Virus record (IMG/VR): IMGVR_UViG_3300030107_003943
Coordinates: 1 to 22,293 of that record
DNA: 22,293 bases
Direction: 5' to 3' (one strand)
Origin: a virus
The notes under the pieces were generated by a model. That model was not told where the DNA came from and searched no databases. It saw only the letters and a program-made list of their open reading frames with translations. The stretch's first letter is position 1. Every line of letters starts with the position of its first letter. Of the stretch, positions 1 through 4,088 are shown in pieces. Position numbers and translations under genes: made by a program.

Positions 1-12
1 GGGATTTTTTGC

Positions 13-18
13 TATTAT
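13..18 (+). promoter_or_regulatory. Possible -10 box (TATTAT)
   Basis: TATTAT lies about seven bases before the first base of the nested hairpin at 25-114, which would place the transcription start at its foot. Any -35 element would lie outside the window, so this is weak. The preceding GGGATTTTTT at 1-10 could be the tail of a terminator for an upstream gene. Confidence 0.25.
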
Positions 19-24
19 ATAAAT

Positions 25-114
25 GTGGAGGGGGGTTGAGCATCCCTGAGACTCTTAATTAGACTGAGTAAATCAGTTAGCATAGAGTCAGACATCTGCT
101 AATCCCTCTCCCAC
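25..114 (+). promoter_or_regulatory. Nested multi-helix leader RNA element
   Basis: Four nested helices can be drawn by eye in the 5' leader of the first gene. The outer helix pairs 25-35 with 103-114, with one bulged C at 110 and two G.U pairs. It is extended by 36-37 with 101-102 and 39-42 with 97-100. A second helix, GACTCT (50-55) with AGAGTC (84-89), and an apical hairpin, ACTGA (63-67) with TCAGT (73-77) and loop GTAAA, sit inside it. No T-loop or anticodon arm is recognisable, so it is not a tRNA. It could be a regulatory leader or a small RNA. Folding was done by eye only. Confidence 0.4.
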
Positions 115-146
115 ACTAACCAAAGTCCCTTTAATTCTTTTTACTT

Positions 147-485
147 ATGAGAAAAATTGAAAGACAAATGAATTTCGCAATCTCAAATAAGGGTAATTGG
201 TCATCATCAAATACCAGAGTTGAGTATAACGAAAATACAAATTGTTCTTCTGTTTATCTACATGGTCATCAAATTGCAACCCTTTGCCATGAAACTAAAG
301 CAGTTAAATTGTCTTCCTGTGGATGGCAAACAGTGACTACAAAATCACGACTAAATGCTATTTTAGAAGAGGTTAATTACGGTTGTAAAGTATTCCAAAA
401 GCAGTTTAATTGGTTCTTAAGAACTAATAATCAGACAGTTGATTTTTGGGATGGTATGATACTATGTGGAGGACAAATCCTCTAA
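147..485 (+). CDS. Conserved hypothetical phage protein (YLHG / TTKSRLNAIL family)
   Basis: This encodes a 112-residue soluble protein of unknown function. Visible blocks are YLHGHQIA (37-44), LSSCGWQT (55-62), TTKSRLNAIL (64-73), FQKQFNWF (83-90) and DFWDGM (99-104). From memory, small proteins with a VYLHG...SSCGW...TTKSRLNA pattern are common in marine cyanophages and have no assigned role. The first ATG at 147 has no clear Shine-Dalgarno sequence. A second in-frame ATG at 168 lies behind GAAAGA and could be the true start, giving 105 residues. The stop codon sits on the upstream edge of a terminator hairpin, so most transcripts probably end here. There are no membrane segments. It is the first gene of a cluster of very small genes and is probably expressed early, by analogy with other accessory genes of T4-like phages. 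Confidence 0.8.
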   Translation: MRKIERQMNFAISNKGNWSSSNTRVEYNENTNCSSVYLHGHQIATLCHETKAVKLSSCGWQTVTTKSRLNAILEEVNYGCKVFQKQFNWFLRTNNQTVDFWDGMILCGGQIL

Positions 486-514
486 GAGATAGTAACAACA
501 ACTATCTCTTTTTT
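484..514 (+). terminator. Rho-independent terminator after the 112-aa gene
   Basis: A perfect 10-bp stem pairs AAGAGATAGT (484-493) with ACTATCTCTT (501-510) around a 7-nt loop, followed directly by TTTT. The left arm overlaps the stop codon of the preceding gene. Its stem is AT-rich, so partial read-through into the next genes is possible. Confidence 0.75.
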
Positions 515-515
515 C

Positions 516-530
516 TGCCCTTTATTATTA
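516..530 (+). repeat. 15-nt leader repeat, copy 1
   Basis: TGCCCTTTATTATTA is found here, six bases before the ATG at 536, and again at 686-700. It lies directly after the terminator U-tract. It may be a shared leader or translation-enhancing element, or a trace of gene duplication. Confidence 0.6.
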
Positions 531-535
531 ACGTA

Positions 536-667
536 ATGAACTCTTATTCACCTGACCTTTATAACATTATTCTCGAAGAATATGAAGCTTCAGGTAATAA
601 ACTATTTTACGATATGTTCGGTGTCTTAGATGATAACGAACCGTACAAAGTTATACGAGGTGACTAA
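536..667 (+). CDS. Small hypothetical protein, MNSYSPDLYN type
   Basis: This encodes a 43-residue acidic protein of unknown function. The reading frame stays open upstream, but the ATG at 536 is preferred. The protein from there begins MNSYSPDLYN, which closely matches the start of the 47-residue protein at 1089 (MNTYSPEMYN), and the upstream extension would run back through the terminator hairpin. The region after the shared N-terminus differs between the two proteins. There is no signal peptide or membrane segment. The gene follows a terminator and a 15-nt leader repeat, with no obvious Shine-Dalgarno sequence. It is separated by 44 bases from the next gene in the same direction. No function is proposed. 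Confidence 0.65.
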   Translation: MNSYSPDLYNIILEEYEASGNKLFYDMFGVLDDNEPYKVIRGD

Positions 668-685
668 CACTAATTCATCTCAAAT

Positions 686-700
686 TGCCCTTTATTATTA
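686..700 (+). repeat. 15-nt leader repeat, copy 2
   Basis: This is the second exact copy of TGCCCTTTATTATTA, ending 12 bases before the ATG at 712. The first copy is at 516-530. The recurrence just upstream of two adjacent small genes suggests a common regulatory role or shared ancestry of the gene starts. Confidence 0.6.
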
Positions 701-711
701 CTCAACTGACT

Positions 712-900
712 ATGTTTATAGTATTCACTTCACCCAATAAGTTCACAAAAACTTATACTGAAGCAACCAAGATTGCGGATGCTCATTATCAATCAACAGG
801 TGAAATTGTTGCTGTTGAAAGATCAGAACATCACGGAGATTACAGGACTAATAGTTATCTTAATACTGTTAATCCTTGGCGTACTCTTCACAACTATTAA
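712..900 (+). CDS. Small hypothetical protein (62 aa)
   Basis: This encodes a 62-residue soluble protein of unknown function beginning MFIVFTSPNKF. The middle (EATKIADAHYQSTGEIVAVERSE, around 17-39) looks like a short helix followed by a strand, a layout typical of tiny phage accessory proteins. An in-frame TTG at 685 would add nine residues but falls inside the 15-nt leader repeat, so the ATG at 712 is chosen. The gene is third in the + strand cluster, and the next gene begins eight bases after its stop, which suggests co-transcription. I recognise no catalytic motif, signal peptide or membrane segment. Likely expressed early with its neighbours; function unknown. Confidence 0.6.
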   Translation: MFIVFTSPNKFTKTYTEATKIADAHYQSTGEIVAVERSEHHGDYRTNSYLNTVNPWRTLHNY

Positions 901-908
901 ATACAATC

Positions 909-1082
909 ATGTTACAATTTCACAATTTCCCTAGACAATTTGTAAAACGCAAATTAACAATTAGGGAGCGAAAGTATTTAAAGTGGAGTACATCTTATAG
1001 AGACAAATCATGGGTATTCTTTACAAGAATTGAAGATGATTTCCGTCTCTTAAATAAACCTTATTCACTCATTCTTAATTAA
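909..1082 (+). CDS. Small basic hypothetical protein (57 aa)
   Basis: This encodes a 57-residue protein rich in Arg and Lys in its first half (RQFVKRKLTIRERKYLKW, around 9-26), with aromatic residues in WVFFTRIEDDF (35-45). The strong positive charge would be compatible with nucleic-acid or host-protein binding, but nothing in the sequence proves this. The ATG at 909 is chosen over an in-frame TTG at 876, because the TTG lies inside the preceding gene and the ATG gives a clean 8-nt spacing. The next gene starts six bases after this stop, so both are probably co-transcribed. The function is unknown. Confidence 0.6.
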   Translation: MLQFHNFPRQFVKRKLTIRERKYLKWSTSYRDKSWVFFTRIEDDFRLLNKPYSLILN

Positions 1083-1088
1083 CAATCA

Positions 1089-1232
1089 ATGAACACTTAT
1101 TCACCAGAAATGTATAACGAGATTGTGGAATATCACAATTTTCGATATGGTAAATTCAGTGAAATTCCCTATCCTAATGTAACAATTAATGAGAAGGAAT
1201 TAAAGCAATTAAATGTTAATCAGAAAAGGTAA
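1089..1232 (+). CDS. Small hypothetical protein, MNTYSPEMYN type
   Basis: This encodes a 47-residue protein of unknown function, too short for ordinary ORF length cut-offs. Its start, MNTYSPEMYNEIVEYHNFRYG, mirrors the protein at 536-667: MN, then S/T, YSP, an acidic residue, a hydrophobic residue, YN, and further Ile/Glu positions. The two look like divergent paralogues sharing an N-terminal helix. The C-terminal half is Asn- and Lys-rich (NEKELKQLNVNQKR). It starts six bases after the preceding stop and is the last gene before a strong terminator at 1336. There is no membrane segment or recognisable domain. Confidence 0.6.
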   Translation: MNTYSPEMYNEIVEYHNFRYGKFSEIPYPNVTINEKELKQLNVNQKR

Positions 1233-1335
1233 TCTGAAGCTTCATAGAGGAAAGTAACCGCCTGATAATAGAGTGCAAAACTAACAACAAAGAGTGGGAA
1301 CTTTGCTTGTTATGTGTGTGTTAAGTGGGTTAATT

Positions 1336-1367
1336 AGGAGAGGTCTGGGAAACCTCTCCTTTTTTTT
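1336..1367 (+). terminator. Strong rho-independent terminator of the small-gene cluster
   Basis: A perfect 9-bp GC-rich stem pairs AGGAGAGGT (1336-1344) with ACCTCTCCT (1352-1360). The loop has 7 nt, and the stem is followed by T run 1360-1367. The hairpin ends the cluster starting at 147. The 100 bases between the last stop and this hairpin show no gene. Confidence 0.9.
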
Positions 1368-1399
1368 ATGCCTTCTTAATTATTAACAATTAAGGGGGT

Positions 1400-1542
1400 T
1401 TTTCCACAGGTAATGTATACTTTCTGTGGAAAACTATGTTTTTATGTGTTAAAAATGGTCTAATAAATAGGGGAGCATTGTTTATACCTTTTCCACATGT
1501 TTGTTGAAAAGTAATAAGAATAGGTGGAAATCTTGTGGAATA
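1400..1542. other. Cluster of DnaA-box-like nonamers (TTTTCCACA)
   Basis: Three exact copies of TTTTCCACA occur within 98 bases: 1400-1408 (+), 1425-1433 (-) and 1489-1497 (+). One-mismatch copies lie at 1502-1510 (-) and 1534-1542 (-), and a two-mismatch copy at 1522-1530 (-). TTTTCCACA is the DnaA-box form known from cyanobacterial origins; the E. coli form is TTATCCACA. The first two copies form an inverted pair (TTTTCCACAG / CTGTGGAAAA) with a 14-nt spacer and no following T-tract, so it is not a terminator. The stretch 1368-1679 contains no convincing gene. An AATAAATA octamer at 1462-1469 and a small hairpin GAGCGT/ACGCTC (1569-1592) are the only other visible structures. Replication-origin, host-DnaA titration or regulatory roles are all possible. 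Confidence 0.5.
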
Positions 1543-1679
1543 AGTGTTAGTTTTCTTGTGATCTAAGCGAGCGTAGTATAACACGAACGCTCTGAAATTG
1601 CAATACCCCCGATTACATTTTGTAGGGATATTAGCATTTCATAACTATAAAGAATTATGTCTAAATACACTCATAATTC

Positions 1680-1708
1680 TTGACAGTATCTCCCAGATAT
1701 TGTAGAAT
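1680..1708 (+). promoter_or_regulatory. Sigma70-type promoter TTGACA-N17-TAGAAT
   Basis: A perfect -35 (1680-1685) and a five-of-six -10 (TAGAAT, 1703-1708) are separated by exactly 17 bases, with TG just before the -10. The start would be near 1715, giving a ~23-nt leader with GGAG at 1725-1728 placed nine bases before the ATG at 1738. This is host-RNA-polymerase style, as expected for early genes of T4-like phages. Confidence 0.8.
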
Positions 1709-1737
1709 ACTTATAGTTACTTACGGAGTCTAATCTC

Positions 1738-1917
1738 ATGGCAGTTTCTTACTACAACCAAACGAAGAATAGGTATAGAATAACGCTAGAATTAGACGTA
1801 GAAGATGACTTTAATCCACGGCAAATTGACTGGAATAAAGTATTAGAATTGCACAGTAATGAGTCAGTAGAAAGTTATACTGAAGACCTGAGTAATACAG
1901 TCAGTTTTTATTACTAA
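1738..1917 (+). CDS. Small hypothetical protein MAVSYYNQ (59 aa)
   Basis: This encodes a 59-residue acidic protein of unknown function. The N-terminal half alternates polar and hydrophobic residues (NRYRITLELDVEDDF, 11-25), suggesting a beta hairpin. It is followed by PRQIDWNKVLEL (28-39), a likely short helix, and an acidic/Ser-rich tail ending SFYY. The start is well supported: a consensus sigma70 promoter lies just upstream and GGAG sits nine bases from the ATG. Its first 12 bases, ATGGCAGTTTCT, are repeated exactly at the next gene (1995). It has no membrane segment or known motif. A weak hairpin ACTAAC/GTTAGT (1913-1918/1930-1935) overlaps its stop codon. Confidence 0.7.
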   Translation: MAVSYYNQTKNRYRITLELDVEDDFNPRQIDWNKVLELHSNESVESYTEDLSNTVSFYY

Positions 1918-1962
1918 CCGTATAACACAGTTAGTATAAAGGGGGGACTGCTAAAGTGTCCT

Positions 1963-1968
1963 TATAAT
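1963..1968 (+). promoter_or_regulatory. Consensus -10 box TATAAT upstream of the 36-aa gene
   Basis: TATAAT lies 27 bases before the ATG at 1995, the same geometry as at the promoter of the preceding gene. No good -35 box is present 16-18 bases upstream, where the sequence is a G-run (1941-1946). It may need an activator or may be fortuitous. Confidence 0.45.
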
Positions 1969-1994
1969 GTATACACCAACTAAAGGTAAATTGC

Positions 1995-2105
1995 ATGGCA
2001 GTTTCTATTAACGAAGATGCTCTATTCTTTGCTCTCGAAGATGCAAACAATGGTAGAGAATTACTAGAGGTTATTGACAGTTTCGTCTCTGAAGCTTCTG
2101 AGTGA
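1995..2105 (+). CDS. Very small hypothetical protein MAVSINED (36 aa)
   Basis: This encodes a 36-residue, strongly acidic, probably helical peptide (MAVSINEDALFFALEDANNG, then RELLEVIDSFVSEASE). The function is unknown. The start is supported by AAGG at 1983-1986, eight bases upstream, and by a TATAAT at 1963. Its first 12 bases, ATGGCAGTTTCT, are identical to those of the gene at 1738. The helical Leu/Phe-rich pattern suggests a protein-binding peptide, but this is only a guess. It is followed by a terminator-like hairpin at 2133. Confidence 0.6.
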   Translation: MAVSINEDALFFALEDANNGRELLEVIDSFVSEASE

Positions 2106-2132
2106 TTAGTAACAACAATTGAATAGCATATT

Positions 2133-2164
2133 AGGGCGGAGTTATTGACACTTTGCCCTTTTTA
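2133..2164 (+). terminator. Weak terminator-like hairpin
   Basis: AGGGC (2133-2137) can pair with GCCCT (2155-2159), and a T run follows to 2163. The 17-nt loop contains TTGACA, the -35 box of the next promoter. With a 5-bp stem it is a modest terminator, but its place 28 bases after the 36-aa gene makes sense. Confidence 0.45.
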
Positions 2165-2173
2165 TGTTATGAT
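2145..2173 (+). promoter_or_regulatory. Sigma70-type promoter TTGACA-N17-TATGAT
   Basis: A consensus -35 (2145-2150) and near-consensus TATGAT (2168-2173) are 17 bases apart. The promoter overlaps the preceding terminator-like hairpin. Nothing long lies immediately downstream; the first possible products are the 20-codon ORF at 2286 or the ATG-less ORF at 2457, so it may also make a non-coding transcript. Confidence 0.7.
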
Positions 2174-2285
2174 ATAAAATATAAACAACTGTGTAGGCAC
2201 TATGTAACACTCAACGCACCACAATCAGCAGCCCTTAATTAACACTAATTGACACTCATATTACAGTGCTTAATTAACAGTCTAA

Positions 2286-2348
2286 ATGGCAGTATTTGGG
2301 CGTTGTTATTATATCGTTGCGTCGGGCGTTGCGTTATTAAAAAGCTAA
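2286..2348 (+). CDS. Questionable 20-aa ORF beginning ATGGCAGT
   Basis: This short ORF encodes MAVFGRCYYIVASGVALLKS. It is listed because it begins with ATGGCAGT like the genes at 1738 and 1995, and because AGTCTAA precedes both this ATG and the one at 1738. The peptide is hydrophobic over residues 8-18. It has no clear Shine-Dalgarno sequence, so it could be a tiny membrane peptide, a degenerate copy of the duplicated start region, or chance. Confidence 0.25.
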   Translation: MAVFGRCYYIVASGVALLKS

Positions 2349-2383
2349 ACAACCCTAACCTACAGAGGTGACAATTCGAGTTG

Positions 2384-2440
2384 TATATAAAAAAACCGCT
2401 AAAATTTTCCCAGACCCAATTACCTTTCTATATAAAAAAA
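2384..2440 (+). repeat. Direct repeat TATATAAAAAAA, 45 bases apart
   Basis: Exact 12-nt copies lie at 2384-2395 and 2429-2440, each followed by [CT]CGC. AT-rich, promoter-like spacing elements of this kind can be regulatory; no function can be assigned. Confidence 0.4.
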
Positions 2441-2456
2441 TCGCCCTAATAATATT

Positions 2457-2630
2457 GTGCAGAATACCTTTCACATATATCTAAAAGATCGGTGTTTATT
2501 TAAGAATTTAAATGAAGATGAGTTTGACATAATATGGGGAAGGTTATATCATTCTTATTGGGACGACATAACATATGAAGAAGTATCAGATATTATTACA
2601 AGTGATATAGCAGGTGACGATAGTTATTAA
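2457..2630 (+). CDS. Acidic hypothetical ORF without an ATG (GTG start assumed)
   Basis: The frame is open from 2436 to the stop at 2628-2630. It reads like a real protein, with NLNEDEFDIIWGRLYHSYWD (18-37) and EEVSDIITSDIAGDDSY (41-57) when counted from GTG at 2457. The pattern of acidic and aromatic residues and two likely helices argues against chance. No in-frame ATG exists, so either GTG at 2457 is used (57 residues, no evident Shine-Dalgarno sequence) or the 5' part of an older gene has been lost. It is close to the next promoter at 2662. The function is unknown. Confidence 0.4.
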   Translation: MQNTFHIYLKDRCLFKNLNEDEFDIIWGRLYHSYWDDITYEEVSDIITSDIAGDDSY

Positions 2631-2661
2631 TGTAGGGAATATACGGCACTAATCTTTTAGC

Positions 2662-2690
2662 TTGACTTATACATATAATTACCTTATAAT
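2662..2690 (+). promoter_or_regulatory. Strong sigma70-type promoter TTGACT-N17-TATAAT
   Basis: TTGACT (2662-2667) and TATAAT (2685-2690) are spaced by exactly 17 bases. The start would be near 2697, leaving a ~17-nt leader that contains GAAGG at 2697-2701 before the ATG at 2714. A second TATAAT at 2674-2679 overlaps the spacer. This is the best host-type promoter of the window. Confidence 0.85.
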
Positions 2691-2713
2691 TGGATTGAAG
2701 GTATTAAACTATT

Positions 2714-3484
2714 ATGGCAAAAGGATTTACCGTTAAAGCAAATACGCCCAAGGTTACTAAAAAAGAAGACTGGGATATTGCTGCTATTAAAGAACGGATG
2801 AAAGGAAAGACAATTGTATTTTGTCTACCAGGAAGAGGATGTTCATATATCTTTCTGAAGAATTTTGTACAACTCTGTTTTGATATGGTTCAAAATGGAA
2901 TGAGTATACAAATCTCTCAGGATTACTCTTCTATGGTAAACTTCGCAAGATGTAAGTGTCTAGGAGCAAATGTATTACGTGGTCCTAAGCAGATACCTTG
3001 GGATGGTAAACTCAAGTATGACTATCAGTTATGGATTGACTCGGATATTGTCTTTGACTCAAACAAGTTCTGGCAGTTATGTGACTTGTCTGTTCCTGCA
3101 GAAGGTGAAGAGAGAGGTATTACTGCTGGTTGGTATGCTACAGAGGATGGTAAAACTACATCTGTCGCACACTGGTTAGAAGAAGATGATTTCCGCAGCA
3201 ATGGTGGAGTCATGAATCATGAAACTGTTGATTCTATGGGTAAGCGTAAGAAGCCATTCACCGTAGATTACACAGGTTTCGGTTGGGTAATGATTAAGAA
3301 GGGTGTATTTGAATCACTTGAGTATCCTTGGTTTGCTCCTAAGATGCAAGTATTTGAATCTGGTGCAGTTCAGGATATGTGTGGAGAGGATGTTAGTTTC
3401 TGTCTAGATGCTAAAGAGGAAGGACACGAGATCTGGTGCGATCCTCGGATACGTGTAGGTCACGAAAAAACTCGTATTATCTAA
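2714..3484 (+). CDS. Putative GT-A-type glycosyltransferase
   Basis: This encodes a 256-residue soluble protein. A Rossmann-like start is suggested by KTIVFCLPGRGCSY (32-45). A DxD-type motif follows strand LWIDSDIVF (106-114, Asp109 and Asp111), as in GT-A glycosyltransferases that bind a nucleotide sugar through a metal ion. Downstream are AGWY (138-141), VDYTGFGWVMIKKGVFE (184-200), GEDVSFCLDAKEEGHEIW (224-241) and a late His250 in RVGHEK. The ED plus late His arrangement resembles the catalytic-base and metal-binding region of GT2-like enzymes. Homologues of this type occur in marine cyanophages, where they are usually hypothetical; acceptor and sugar cannot be predicted. A strong sigma70 promoter precedes it, and the next gene starts nine bases after the stop, so it probably heads an early operon ending at 4071. 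Confidence 0.6.
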   Translation: MAKGFTVKANTPKVTKKEDWDIAAIKERMKGKTIVFCLPGRGCSYIFLKNFVQLCFDMVQNGMSIQISQDYSSMVNFARCKCLGANVLRGPKQIPWDGKLKYDYQLWIDSDIVFDSNKFWQLCDLSVPAEGEERGITAGWYATEDGKTTSVAHWLEEDDFRSNGGVMNHETVDSMGKRKKPFTVDYTGFGWVMIKKGVFESLEYPWFAPKMQVFESGAVQDMCGEDVSFCLDAKEEGHEIWCDPRIRVGHEKTRII

Positions 3485-3493
3485 AGGGGTATT

Positions 3494-3673
3494 ATGACGA
3501 CTTTAACTAGAATAGTTAAGAATGCCGTTACTGATGACTTATGGGATCTCTCTGCTGAGATCCTCACCGAACTCTCTCGTAGGGATGAGGTTGAATACCG
3601 TATCTCGGCCGTAAGTGACTCGGTAGAAAAAAAGGTGGCGAAACTAAAAGAACCACCTAAAAGAGCAGTATAA
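3494..3673 (+). CDS. Small charged helical hypothetical protein (59 aa)
   Basis: This encodes a 59-residue protein, MTTLTRIVKNAVTDDLWDLS followed by AEILTELSRRDEVEYRISAV and a Lys/Pro-rich tail (KKVAKLKEPPKRAV). It is probably mostly helical, with a hydrophobic face in 14-28. The ATG at 3494 lies nine bases after the glycosyltransferase stop, behind AAAGGGG, a good Shine-Dalgarno sequence. Its stop codon overlaps the next ATG (TAATG at 3671-3675), which suggests translational coupling to the small membrane protein. I recognise no domain. A cytoplasmic partner of that membrane protein is possible but unproven. Confidence 0.7.
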   Translation: MTTLTRIVKNAVTDDLWDLSAEILTELSRRDEVEYRISAVSDSVEKKVAKLKEPPKRAV

Positions 3674-3894
3674 TGGCATCAACTAAAACTATTACAACTC
3701 AAAAGATAATTGATATAGTTAAAGAGAAGTGGCAACTCTTCGGGGTAACCGCATTTATTATCTTTATTCTTCAGTTATTATCATCTAAAGTGCTTCTATC
3801 CGTTTTCCTCGGATTAGTTGTTACTGCATTAATACCTTCTGATGCAGTAAAAAAGGTTGTGAAGAAGGTAACTACCAAAACAAAGGGAGATTAA
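3673..3894 (+). CDS. Small membrane protein (73 aa)
   Basis: This encodes a 73-residue protein with a polar N-terminus (1-21), a continuous hydrophobic stretch around 23-54 (FGVTAFIIFILQLL, a short SSK, then VLLSVFLGLVVTALIP) and a Lys-rich C-terminus (KKVVKKVTTKTKGD). The hydrophobic span fits one long or two short transmembrane segments, with a likely cytoplasmic positive tail. Size and layout would be compatible with a holin-like or other phage membrane protein, but there is no lysin gene next to it, so I do not name it holin. The start overlaps the preceding stop (TAATG). The next gene starts four bases after its stop. Confidence 0.75.
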   Translation: MASTKTITTQKIIDIVKEKWQLFGVTAFIIFILQLLSSKVLLSVFLGLVVTALIPSDAVKKVVKKVTTKTKGD

Positions 3895-3897
3895 TTT

Positions 3898-4041
3898 ATG
3901 GCTAAAATGTTTAATACCAACACTGGTACTAATATAGAGGCAAAACCTAAAAAAACACGTCAAGGATTAGGTAAACACACTACATATTCTGCTACTTCTC
4001 GAAATAAAGCAAAAAAACGCTACCGAGGACAAGGTAAATAA
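3898..4041 (+). CDS. Small basic protein (47 aa)
   Basis: This encodes a 47-residue, very basic protein: MAKMFNTNTGTNIEAKPKKT, RQGLGKHTTYSATSRNKAKK, RYRGQGK. About a third of its residues from 16 onward are Lys or Arg, and the C-terminus KKRYRGQGK is reminiscent of small conserved basic proteins in T4-like cyanophages. It could bind nucleic acid or an acidic partner; nothing more specific can be read. It starts four bases after the membrane-protein stop and is the last gene before the terminator at 4048. Its stop codon lies within the A/T-rich octamer AATAAATA (4037-4044), a late-promoter match. Confidence 0.7.
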   Translation: MAKMFNTNTGTNIEAKPKKTRQGLGKHTTYSATSRNKAKKRYRGQGK

Positions 4042-4044
4042 ATA
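4037..4044 (+). promoter_or_regulatory. T4-type late promoter AATAAATA
   Basis: This octamer matches NATAAATA, the late-promoter form of T4-like phages, recognised by the gp55 sigma-like factor. A start 6-7 bases downstream would fall in the left arm of the terminator at 4048-4065, so late transcripts would lack most of the hairpin and could read into 4089 and beyond. Confidence 0.5.
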
Positions 4045-4071
4045 AAAGGGACTCTTCGGAGTCCCTTTTTT
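4044..4071 (+). terminator. Strong terminator with UUCG tetraloop
   Basis: GGGACTC (4048-4054) and GAGTCCC (4059-4065) form a perfect 7-bp stem closed by C(UUCG)G, a very stable tetraloop. The stem is flanked by AAAA upstream and TTTTTT (4066-4071) downstream. It ends the unit that starts at the 2662 promoter. The flanking A and T tracts could also make it work for transcripts on the - strand. Confidence 0.93.
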
Positions 4072-4088
4072 ATTGTAAGAGAACTAAA

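Larger units (their letters stand above)
2174..2456. other. Gene-poor stretch with short repeats
   Basis: Apart from a 20-codon ORF at 2286, I see no gene. The stretch contains CTTAATTAACA twice (near 2234 and 2270), GGGCGTTG twice (near 2299 and 2325), and TATATAAAAAAA twice (2384 and 2429). A transcript from the promoter at 2145 would cross it as a long leader or a non-coding RNA. Confidence 0.4.

Noticed and set aside
25-114. Possible tRNA with a long variable arm (about 90 nt, either strand)
   Set aside because: No T-loop consensus, no anticodon stem-loop and no D-arm are found; the helices are nested, not a cloverleaf.
1400-1433. Inverted repeat TTTTCCACAG / CTGTGGAAAA as a terminator
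   Set aside because: No T-tract follows on either strand after the stem, and further copies of the nonamer outside the hairpin favour a protein-binding site.
1390-1584. 64-codon ORF on the - strand over the DnaA-box-like region
   Set aside because: It runs against all neighbouring genes, has no ribosome site or promoter that I can see, and its peptide sequence is partly dictated by the TTTTCCACA repeats.
1945-1968. T4 MotA-type middle promoter (TGCT near a TATAAT)
   Set aside because: The spacing to the -10 is too short, and as far as I know cyanophages have no recognised MotA.
3025-3213. Antisense and alternate-frame ORFs inside the glycosyltransferase gene
   Set aside because: They lie fully inside a well-supported coding frame and have no independent start signals.
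3673-3894. Holin gene
   Set aside because: Size and hydrophobic core would fit, but no lysin gene is adjacent and no holin family signature is visible, so only a membrane protein is called.
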